Assembly: GCF_036663835.1 (NCBI RefSeq)
Contig: NZ_JAXOJT010000001.1
Span: 2,108,001 to 2,172,000, forward strand
DNA: 64,000 nt
From: Sphingomonas sp. LT1P40
GTDB taxonomy: Bacteria > Pseudomonadota > Alphaproteobacteria > Sphingomonadales > Sphingomonadaceae
Reading direction: 5' to 3'
Position 1 is the first letter of the stretch. Every line of letters starts with the position of its first letter. A model generated the notes under the pieces. The model did not search any database, was not told the origin of the DNA, and saw only the letters and a program-made list of their open reading frames with translations. A program made the position numbers and the translations under genes. Positions 32,367 through 39,343 of this stretch are shown here, piece after piece.

Positions 32367-33556
32367 CCGTGCTGCTTGATCACGCCAGCCTCGACCAGCC
32401 GGTCGATCGCCGCCTCGTCCAGCCCGGCCTCGCGCAGCACTTCGCGGCTATGCTCGCCGACACGCGGGGCGCCGCGTTCGATCGTCGACGGCGTCTTGGA
32501 GAAACGGATCGGAAATCCTGGCACCTTCACCCGGCCCTCGCTCGCGTGATCATATTCGACGAACGTGCCGTTGTGCTTGATCTGCGCATCGTCGACCAGA
32601 TCGGCATAGCCATAGACCGGCCCCGCCCAGATATCGCGCGCGCGCATCGCCTCCAGCCACTCGGCGCTGCTCCGCTTGACCAGATTGCGCTTCACCGCCG
32701 CAAAGATGTCGTCGCGCATCGCCCAGCCGTCGCGCTGGTCCTCCAGATCGGCAAAGAATGGATCGTCGAACAATTCCGCCAGCTTGGCATAGGGTGCCAT
32801 CGCCAAGGTAATATACCCGTCCGCCGTCGCGAACACGCCATAGGGCGCACGGATATAGCTGTGCGCATGCGGCTCGGCAGAGCGCGTCTGCGGAACGCCG
32901 CCGACCGTGAACACCGACAATTCCTGCATCTGGATCGTCGTAATCGCGTCGAGCATGTTGACCTGAACCAACTGCCCCTCACCGGTTCGTTCGCGGTGGA
33001 AAAGCGCGGCCAGCGCACCCTCGAACGCCGAATAGGCGGTGATCGCATCGACCAGATATTGCCCGGCGGCGGATGGCGGCGCGCCCTCGATCCCTGCCGA
33101 CATCATCGCGCCGGACATGCCCTGCAACAACAGGTCCTGCCCCGGGTAAAAGCGATACGGCCCGTCCTCGCCATAGCCGGACATCGACACATAGATCAGG
33201 CGCGGGTTGATCGCCGACAGCGTGGCGTAATCCACGCCCAGCCGCTCGGCCACGCCGGGGCGGTAATTCTGCAGAAACACGTCGGCGTCCTTGACCATCT
33301 CCAGCAACAGCGCCTTGCCCTCTGCCGCCTTCAGGTCGATCGCCAGGCTGCGCTTGTTGCGGTTAAGCGACAGGAACGAGACGTTGACTTCGTTCCCCAC
33401 CGCACCACCGGCAGGCGCATGACGCTGCCATTCGCCGGTAGTCGGCTCCACCTTCACCACGTCCGCGCCCATGTCGCCCATGCGCTGCGCCGCGAACGGC
33501 CCGGCCATCGCGATCGAACAGTCCAGCACGCGAATGCCGCTCAGGATATTGGTCAC
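32363..33556 (-). CDS. CaiB/BaiF family CoA-transferase
   Basis: 397 residues. Class III CoA-transferase: GIRVLDCSIAMAGPFAAQRM, GADVVKVEPTTGEW, SLNRNKRSLAIDLK, catalytic Asp in YPGQDLLLQGMSGAM, and the C-terminal AGPVYGYADLVDDAQI. These enzymes move CoA between carboxylic acids through an aspartyl-CoA thioester. The substrate is unknown; in this operon the acceptor is likely a sugar-derived or branched hydroxy acid. It starts 10 bases after the SDR stop and overlaps the next gene by 4. Confidence 0.9.
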   Translation of the reverse strand: MTNILSGIRVLDCSIAMAGPFAAQRMGDMGADVVKVEPTTGEWQRHAPAGGAVGNEVNVSFLSLNRNKRSLAIDLKAAEGKALLLEMVKDADVFLQNYRPGVAERLGVDYATLSAINPRLIYVSMSGYGEDGPYRFYPGQDLLLQGMSGAMMSAGIEGAPPSAAGQYLVDAITAYSAFEGALAALFHRERTGEGQLVQVNMLDAITTIQMQELSVFTVGGVPQTRSAEPHAHSYIRAPYGVFATADGYITLAMAPYAKLAELFDDPFFADLEDQRDGWAMRDDIFAAVKRNLVKRSSAEWLEAMRARDIWAGPVYGYADLVDDAQIKHNGTFVEYDHASEGRVKVPGFPIRFSKTPSTIERGAPRVGEHSREVLREAGLDEAAIDRLVEAGVIKQHG

Positions 33557-33566
33557 TTCGAGTCCT

Positions 33567-34307
33567 TTAGTTCATGGTCCAGCCGCCGTTGACGTGCAGC
33601 GTCTGGCCGGTGATGAAACCGGACTCGTCGCTCGCGAAAAAGGCGATGGCGTTGGCGATGTCACCGGCATTTCCGCGCCGCTTGATCGACTGCGCGTCGA
33701 GCACCAGCCGGTTATAGCCCTCGGGATCGGGATGGATTTTCTCGGCGTCGGTCGGAAAGGCCCCCGGCGCGATGGCGTTCACGGTGACCCCATACGGCCC
33801 GAACTCGCGCGCCCACGCCCGTGTCAGCCCGACCAGCGCCATCTTCGACGCGACATAGGGCGACAGGTTCGCCCAGCCACCGGACAGCGTGATGCTGGAA
33901 ACGTTGACGATCCGACCAAAGCCCTTGGCCCGCATCCCCGGCAGCGCCGCCTGCACCGCGACGATTCCAGCATCGACATTGATGCGCTGAACCGCCTGAT
34001 GCTCCTCGATCGTGTAATCCTCGAACGGTTTCGAGGGATAGATCGCGGCGTTGTTGATGACGATGTCGAACCCGCCGGTCTCGTCGATCAGTTGGTCGAG
34101 CGTCGCGCGAAAAGCGCCTAGGTCGGACAGGTCGGCGGTCGACACGATTAGCCGCTCGCTTCCGTCCGCAGCAGCTTCCAGGGCCGCGACTTTGGCGAGA
34201 TCGTTGTCGATCGCAACGACGGTCGCCCCGCGCTCGATCAGCAACAGCGTGGTTTCAAGCCCCAGACCGCCCGCCGCGCCGGTGTAGAGGACCGTCCGGC
34301 CCTTCAC
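33567..34307 (-). CDS. SDR family oxidoreductase
   Basis: 246 residues. TGAAGGLGLETT nucleotide-binding motif, VAIDNDL, NNAAIYPSKPF, active-site Ser in VSSITLSGG and YVASK, then NAIAPGAFPTDAEKI and TGQTLHVNGGW. Likely an NAD-dependent sugar or sugar-acid dehydrogenase, for example oxidising an aldose made available by the mutarotase-like protein encoded just upstream (4-base overlap). The substrate cannot be read from sequence. Confidence 0.87.
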   Translation of the reverse strand: MKGRTVLYTGAAGGLGLETTLLLIERGATVVAIDNDLAKVAALEAAADGSERLIVSTADLSDLGAFRATLDQLIDETGGFDIVINNAAIYPSKPFEDYTIEEHQAVQRINVDAGIVAVQAALPGMRAKGFGRIVNVSSITLSGGWANLSPYVASKMALVGLTRAWAREFGPYGVTVNAIAPGAFPTDAEKIHPDPEGYNRLVLDAQSIKRRGNAGDIANAIAFFASDESGFITGQTLHVNGGWTMN

Positions 34308-35497
34308 GCCACGCCACCAATCGGCGGAAACACGCCGGATGGCACAGGATATTCGTCGGCTGGCTGCGTCGCCACACCCTCGATCCGCGCCACCGCATCA
34401 GCCACTGCGGCTTCGTTCGGCAGCACCCGAAACACGCTGTCGTAACGGCGCTCCTCGCCATGCTCCAGCCAGATCAGCTCGCCACGTTCTCGCGCGAAAT
34501 CCTTGCCCATGACGTGGTTGGTCGAGGGTTCGATGCCGACCGCATAATGGCCGGCGTGCAGATTCTGCCATTCGAACATCGCCGGAAATTGCGACTTCAG
34601 CGTTTCGACCTCGAACCCGAAGCCGATCGCCTCGTTCACGACCGCAACATTGACCTTGCCATTGCCATCGGTGGCCATGTCATGCTGCCAGACTTGCTCA
34701 TGGAAATTCACGATCGGCGCGGGGAAGGTACGATAGCCGGTGTTCTGCGCCCGATAGCTGTCGGTATGCGCCGCCCAGATCACGTCGCGGATCGGCGCGA
34801 CATAGCGCGATCCCTCGGCCACTACTGGATGACTGACATTGATGTGGTAGCAATACATATGCGGCGTGCGGTAGAATCCGTGATTGACCACGCGGTCGAT
34901 CAGCCGGATTTCATCGCCGCCGACGTCCGCCTCGATCCGCCGGATCAAATGCAGGTCTTCGCCGAAAACGGTCGATTGCTGGACGATTCCTTCCGCCCAC
35001 AACACGCAGTCGTCACCGTTCCACGTCTCGCCATAGCCGGTCAGCCGCGCCGGGATCGTGCCGACGCGCCCGTGCAGCGACGACGACACATTCGCGCGAG
35101 GTCCGTAGTTGTAATGCCCCGCCGGGTCGTCGTGCATGAAGAGGACATGGTCGAGGCCACAGGTAATCAGCAGCCCGGACATCGAGCGGAACCAGCCCAG
35201 CCCACCCTCGCCCTCATAATCATGCAGCCCCGGATTGCGAAAGCCGGACGGCGAGTGCCAACCGACCGCGCGACCATTATGCTCGCACTCGGCAATGTCC
35301 ATTGCGCGATCGATCAGGACGGTGAAGCGCAGACCGCTGCCGGTGCGGAATTCGAGCTGGCGCACGCCGCGCTCGACGCCGTCGCCCAAGGTCGACAACC
35401 GCACCCCTGCAAATTGCGAGAGCGCGCCGGAATGCGCGGAAAGGTCGCGCCGGGATATGCGTTTGCCGTACAGCCCTGGCACCATCCACTCCGTCAT
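34304..35497 (-). CDS. DUF4432/aldose-1-epimerase-like protein
   Basis: 397 residues. The DUF4432 family has the galactose-mutarotase beta-sandwich: SQFAGVRLSTLGDGVERGVR, TVLIDRAMDIAECEHNGRAVGWHSPSGF, SGLLITCGLDHVLF, HGRVGTIPARL and HMYCYHINVSHPVV, EWQNLHAGHYAVGIEPSTNH. Probable sugar mutarotase/epimerase or binding protein. First gene of the operon. ATG at 35497 sits only 6 bases from the type A motif; a second ATG at 35485 has GGAG six bases upstream and may be the real start. Confidence 0.85.
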   Translation of the reverse strand: MTEWMVPGLYGKRISRRDLSAHSGALSQFAGVRLSTLGDGVERGVRQLEFRTGSGLRFTVLIDRAMDIAECEHNGRAVGWHSPSGFRNPGLHDYEGEGGLGWFRSMSGLLITCGLDHVLFMHDDPAGHYNYGPRANVSSSLHGRVGTIPARLTGYGETWNGDDCVLWAEGIVQQSTVFGEDLHLIRRIEADVGGDEIRLIDRVVNHGFYRTPHMYCYHINVSHPVVAEGSRYVAPIRDVIWAAHTDSYRAQNTGYRTFPAPIVNFHEQVWQHDMATDGNGKVNVAVVNEAIGFGFEVETLKSQFPAMFEWQNLHAGHYAVGIEPSTNHVMGKDFARERGELIWLEHGEERRYDSVFRVLPNEAAVADAVARIEGVATQPADEYPVPSGVFPPIGGVA

Positions 35498-35503
35498 TAT
35501 GTT

Positions 35504-35517
35504 GTAAGACGTATTAT
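35504..35517. promoter_or_regulatory. Operator-like motif, type A (GTAAGACGTATTAT)
   Basis: Lies in the 73-base gap between the divergent DUF4432 operon and the mutarotase gene. It matches the GTATGATGTATTAT site of GH28 copy 2 at 12 of 14 positions. Could control both directions. Confidence 0.45.
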
Positions 35518-35570
35518 GTTTAGGGCAGGATGGCGCGCTGCGTCAATCGGCGCGAAGGGAGTTTTCGGAA

Positions 35571-35927
35571 ATGCCACTCGTCCGCCGCTGCTTTGCCGTC
35601 GATCTGCATGGCGATCCCGAGCGCATCGCCGCCTATCGCAAATGGCATGAACCCGGTGGCCCGCCCGCCGCCGTCAACGCAGCGATCCGCGCGGACGGGG
35701 TGGAGTCACTTGAAATCTGGTGGGTCGGGGACCGGTTGTTCATGGTAATGGAGCAGAACAGCGATGCCGCCCCGGATCCTACTGCCAAGCAGACGCGCGA
35801 CGCGGCCAACCCCGACGTTGCTGCATGGGACGCGCTGATGGCCGGATTTCAGAAGTCGCTGCCGTTCGCGTCGGACCAAACCTGGGTCGAGATGGAGCGG
35901 ATCTATGCGCTCAGCGAGCAGCCCTAA
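35571..35927 (+). CDS. rhaM: L-rhamnose/L-fucose mutarotase family protein
   Basis: 118 residues. The small ferredoxin-like fold of RhaM: RRCFAVDLHGDPERIAAYRKWH (catalytic His in WHEPGG), SLEIWWVGDRLFMVMEQNSD and the C-terminal WVEMERIYAL. The family interconverts alpha and beta anomers of L-rhamnose or L-fucose in the cytoplasm. GAAGGGAG lies upstream. The stop overlaps the stop of the convergent GntR gene by 3 bases (TAG/TAA share CTAA). Confidence 0.85.
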   Translation: MPLVRRCFAVDLHGDPERIAAYRKWHEPGGPPAAVNAAIRADGVESLEIWWVGDRLFMVMEQNSDAAPDPTAKQTRDAANPDVAAWDALMAGFQKSLPFASDQTWVEMERIYALSEQP

Positions 35928-36655
35928 CCCCTCGGCTGCGCTCGCCGTTTGTCCCACGATCCCGAAATATGCTCGCGCATCGCCAGCGCGGCGCGATCAC
36001 CATCGCCCGCCGCAATCGCCTCGTAAACCTTGCGGTGCGCCGCCTGTGTCGCCTTCACATGCTCGACGCTCAGCTTGCCGCTATACCCATGTGTGCGCAG
36101 CGCCTCCGATTGAATGCCGTCGATGATTGCCTTGCTCAACCGGTCGCCCGACATGCGCATGATGATGTCGTGGAATTTCAGGTCTTCGTGGATATAGGCG
36201 GAGGGCATCGTCACCAGCCCCTCCAGCGTCTCGATCTGTGCGGTCAGTTCCGCGACTGTGGCCGGGGTGGCATTGCGCGCCGCCTTGGCCGCCATCGCCG
36301 ATTCGAGCAGCGAGCGGACCTCCGACAGATTGTCGAGATAGGCCAGCCCCTCCTCGCCCTGGAACAGCGCCGACAGGATCATCGGATCGAGCATGTTCCA
36401 CGCGCGCCCGTCGCGCACGATCGTCCCGCGCCCCTGTTGCGAAACCACCAGCCCCTTTTCGGTCAGCGCGGTCGTGGCCTCGCGCACCACCGTGCGGCTG
36501 ACGTCGTACATGTCGCACAACATGTTCTCGGGCGGCAGCGCGGTGCCGATCGGATAGGTGCCCATCACGATGGCGTTGACCAGATCCTCGACCACCGCAG
36601 TTGACAGACGCGGGCGGCGGCGGACGCGCTGTGCGGCTGGAGTCGCTGTCGTCAT
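35924..36655 (-). CDS. FadR-subfamily GntR transcription regulator 1
   Basis: 243 residues from the ATG at 36655. N-terminal winged helix-turn-helix: LSTAVVEDLVNAIVMGTYPIG, LPPENMLCDMYDVSRTVVREA, LTEKGLVVSQQGRGTIV. C-terminal FCD ligand domain with the metal-type His/Asp pattern (EVRSLLESAMAAKAA, EDLKFHDIIMRMSG, AHRKVYEAIAAGDGDRA). Such regulators usually sense a sugar acid and release DNA. Convergent with the mutarotase gene and divergent from the enolase-family gene, with a type A motif between them. In-frame codons before 36655 do not look family-like. Confidence 0.92.
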   Translation of the reverse strand: MTTATPAAQRVRRRPRLSTAVVEDLVNAIVMGTYPIGTALPPENMLCDMYDVSRTVVREATTALTEKGLVVSQQGRGTIVRDGRAWNMLDPMILSALFQGEEGLAYLDNLSEVRSLLESAMAAKAARNATPATVAELTAQIETLEGLVTMPSAYIHEDLKFHDIIMRMSGDRLSKAIIDGIQSEALRTHGYSGKLSVEHVKATQAAHRKVYEAIAAGDGDRAALAMREHISGSWDKRRAQPRG

Positions 36656-36764
36656 CGATTCATCTCGCTCACGCCGCTCTCGCTCAAACTCATCCGCCCC
36701 GTGATTGCTGCCGAACGGTGGAACCGCAACCCCCGATACGTCAAGGGCTTGCAGATTTGGAAAG

Positions 36765-36778
36765 ATAATACATACTAT
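36765..36778. promoter_or_regulatory. Operator-like motif, type A (ATAATACATACTAT)
   Basis: AT-rich site in the 172-base gap between the divergent GntR gene and the enolase-family gene. Resembles the complement of the sites at 28712 and 35504 (ATAATAC followed by AT-rich second half). Position fits autoregulation plus control of the catabolic operon. Confidence 0.45.
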
Positions 36779-36827
36779 GTTTCGAGCAAGGGCGGATCGT
36801 GCGCCCGGATTTGGGGCGTCGTCGTAC

Positions 36828-37979
36828 ATGAAGATCACCGGATATCGCAGCCTGACGACGACCCACGACTGGGGCCGGCCGGTCGGCGACGTCAACGGTG
36901 TCGTGGACAGTGGTGTGACCGAAGTGCCGATCCTGTTGATCGAAACCGATGGTGGGTTGACCGGGATCGGTTTGGGCCAGCACCGCGATATTGAACGCGT
37001 CTTCCCCGCAGTGGAGGGGCAAGACCCGCGCGCCGTCACCGCGCTATACGATTCGATGCTGTCGCACGTGTTCAAGAGCGGGCACGCGGGATCGACCTAT
37101 GGCGCGATTGCCGCAGTCGATATGGCGTTGTGGGATTTGAAGGCGAAGATGGCGGACGAGCCGTTGTGGCGCACGCTCGGCGCGCTCGACCGCTTCGTGC
37201 CCGGCTATGCCTCCGGGCTTTGCTACGGTCTCGACGACCAAGCCTTCGCCGCGCATTATCACGGCTGGGCCGAACGCGGCTTCACCTCGGCCAAGATCAA
37301 GGGCGGCAAGGATTTGTCCCGCGATATCGACCGGCTGCTCGCCGCGCGCGATGCGCTGTCGGCCAACAGCGCCCGTCCGGCGATGATGCTCGACGTCAAC
37401 GAAGCGTGGAACGTCAAGCAGGCGATCCGCCACCTCGCACAGATCGAATCGCAACTCGACCTGACCTGGATCGAGGAGCCGGTGCGCCGCTGGGACGCCG
37501 CGGGGCTGGCGCGCATCTCCCGCGCATGCCGCGCCGCCGTCGCCACTGGCGAGAACCTCACCGGCCTCGACCAGTTCGCGCCGCTGTTCGACGCCAAGGC
37601 AGTCGATGTGGTTCAGGCGGGCAGCGTGTGGGGCATCACCCATTTTCTGCGCGTGGCGATGGCCGCGCACTCGCGCGACCTGCCGGTGTCGCCGGTCGGC
37701 TATGACGCCAACCCGATCGCCCACGCCGCCGCCGCGATGCCGAACATGATCGGGATCGAGGTGCAGGATCTGAACTGGCCCACCGGCATGACGGTCGATC
37801 AGCAGATCGGCGATGGCGGCATCCGGCTGGGCGATGCGCCGGGCCTGGGCATTACCATCGACGAGGCGGCGCTGGCGAACGGCGCGACCCCCGGCTGGAG
37901 CAGTGCCAGCGGCCCGCATCGCCGCGCGCGTCAGGCCGGATTGCGGCTGGTGCCCGACGGTCCACTCGCCGCAGAATAA
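36828..37979 (+). CDS. Enolase-superfamily sugar-acid enzyme (mandelate racemase-like)
   Basis: 383 residues from the ATG at 36828 (MKITGYRSLTTTHDW). N-terminal capping domain, then barrel with the KxK bases K156/K158 (SAKIKGGKD) and metal ligands D189 (LDVNEAW), E216 (TWIEEPV) and E242 (TGENL). The usual His-Asp dyad is not apparent: the PHG-type segment reads VSPVGYDANPIAH and the QPD segment reads VVQAGSVWGI. Expected to dehydrate or epimerise a sugar acid, but the altered acid/base set makes the reaction unclear. Followed after 21 bases by an MFS permease gene. Confidence 0.88.
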   Translation: MKITGYRSLTTTHDWGRPVGDVNGVVDSGVTEVPILLIETDGGLTGIGLGQHRDIERVFPAVEGQDPRAVTALYDSMLSHVFKSGHAGSTYGAIAAVDMALWDLKAKMADEPLWRTLGALDRFVPGYASGLCYGLDDQAFAAHYHGWAERGFTSAKIKGGKDLSRDIDRLLAARDALSANSARPAMMLDVNEAWNVKQAIRHLAQIESQLDLTWIEEPVRRWDAAGLARISRACRAAVATGENLTGLDQFAPLFDAKAVDVVQAGSVWGITHFLRVAMAAHSRDLPVSPVGYDANPIAHAAAAMPNMIGIEVQDLNWPTGMTVDQQIGDGGIRLGDAPGLGITIDEAALANGATPGWSSASGPHRRARQAGLRLVPDGPLAAE

Positions 37980-38000
37980 AAAGCATAATCGGAGAGCGAC

Positions 38001-39260
38001 ATGGCCATAGCCGCCGACACGACCCCATCCTATGTGCTCGGCCCGCAGCGGACGAAGCTGCAACTGTCGCTAATGGTCAATTTCTTCCTGCTGATGGCGC
38101 TGTACAGCGGCGTGCTCGGCGTGTTGCTGCCCAACCAGATCGCGGAACTGGATGAGGGGTCAAAGGCGAACAATCTGGCGCTGCTGTTCGCCATTACTTC
38201 GGTCTTTTCCACCCTCACCACGCCGATCGCGGGCGCGCTGTCGGATCGCACGCGCAGCCGCTGGGGCCGCCGTTCGCCATGGATCGCGATCGGATCGCTG
38301 ATCGGGTCGCTAGCGCTGTTCGGCGTGTCGTGGATGACCAGCTTCTGGTCGCTGATGATATTCTGGGTGATGGCCACCGTCGCCTACAACGCGATGCAGC
38401 CCGCGATGACGACGTTGATCGCCGACCGTTTCGCGCCGGAAACGCGCGGCGGCGTATCGGGCATCGTCGGCGCGGGCATGACCGCCGGACTGACCGCCGG
38501 CACCGTCGTCGCAGGCTATCTCGCGGGCGAGCGGGTGCTCGCTTACGGTCTGTTCGCGCTGGCGATCCTCGCCTCGTGCCTTGCCTTTGTGCTCATCAAC
38601 CGCGAGCCGCCCAGCGATGCGATGCCGCGTCGGCGTATGCACTGGGGCGAGTTCCTGAAAGGCTTCTGGATTTCCCCGCGCGAGCATCCCGATTTCGCCT
38701 GGGCATTCGCCAGCCGCTTCTTCATTTACATGGGGTATCAGGCGGTGGCGGCGTATCTGCTCTACATCCTGCGCGACTATATCGGGCTGGGGAATGACGA
38801 GTCGAATATCGCCATCGCCAATATGGCGATCGTCACCTTGATCTTCCTCGTCATCTCCTCGCTCGGCTCCGGCTGGCTGTCCGACCGCTATCAGCGCCGC
38901 AAGCCGTTCGTCATTCTCGGCAGCCTCATCATGGGTTGCGCGATGGTCGCGCCGCTGGCGTTCCCGAACATGACCGGCATGTGGGCCTATGCCGCGATTA
39001 TCGGCGTGGGATACGGCATGTTCATGTCGATCGACATGGCGCTGATGACTCAGGTGCTGCCAAAGAGCGCGCTGGGCGACGAGGGCAAGGATCTCGGCAT
39101 CCTCACCACCGCCGTCAACATCCCCCAGATCATCAGCCCGATCATGGCCGCGGTGCTGCTCAGCGCGTTCGGCAATGACTATCGCGCGATCTTCTGGGCG
39201 GCCGTGATCTTCGTGTTCGGATCGGCGCTGTGCGTCATTCCGATCCGCTCGGTGCGGTAG
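38001..39260 (+). CDS. MFS sugar permease
   Basis: 419 residues with about 12 membrane helices. MFS signature between helices 2 and 3: GALSDRTRSRWGRRSPWI; second-half repeat GWLSDRYQRRKPFV. Start has GGAGAG nine bases upstream. Located between a sugar-acid enzyme and the TonB receptor, it probably carries a mono- or disaccharide released in the periplasm across the inner membrane. Similar layouts are common in sphingomonad carbohydrate loci, where MFS carriers take the place of ABC importers. Confidence 0.9.
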   Translation: MAIAADTTPSYVLGPQRTKLQLSLMVNFFLLMALYSGVLGVLLPNQIAELDEGSKANNLALLFAITSVFSTLTTPIAGALSDRTRSRWGRRSPWIAIGSLIGSLALFGVSWMTSFWSLMIFWVMATVAYNAMQPAMTTLIADRFAPETRGGVSGIVGAGMTAGLTAGTVVAGYLAGERVLAYGLFALAILASCLAFVLINREPPSDAMPRRRMHWGEFLKGFWISPREHPDFAWAFASRFFIYMGYQAVAAYLLYILRDYIGLGNDESNIAIANMAIVTLIFLVISSLGSGWLSDRYQRRKPFVILGSLIMGCAMVAPLAFPNMTGMWAYAAIIGVGYGMFMSIDMALMTQVLPKSALGDEGKDLGILTTAVNIPQIISPIMAAVLLSAFGNDYRAIFWAAVIFVFGSALCVIPIRSVR

Positions 39261-39263
39261 TTC

Positions 39264-39277
39264 ATCATACGTATGAT
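39264..39277. promoter_or_regulatory. Operator-like palindrome ATCATACGTATGAT, type A
   Basis: Perfect 14-base palindrome directly after the MFS stop, 66 bases before the TonB receptor ATG; a TTGACA (39284-39289) follows and may be the -35 element. Best-formed member of the type A family. Candidate operator of a FadR-type regulator. Confidence 0.6.
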
Positions 39278-39343
39278 GATAATTTGACATACTCTTAAAG
39301 CTGCGCCATTCACGGTCCAAAGAACAGCTTCAGGAGGGGAATA

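Noticed and set aside
28752-35497. Reading the CoA-transferase operon as fatty-acid or carnitine breakdown
   Set aside because: No acyl-CoA dehydrogenase, thiolase or acyl-CoA ligase is present, while a sugar mutarotase-like gene and glycerate kinase frame the operon.
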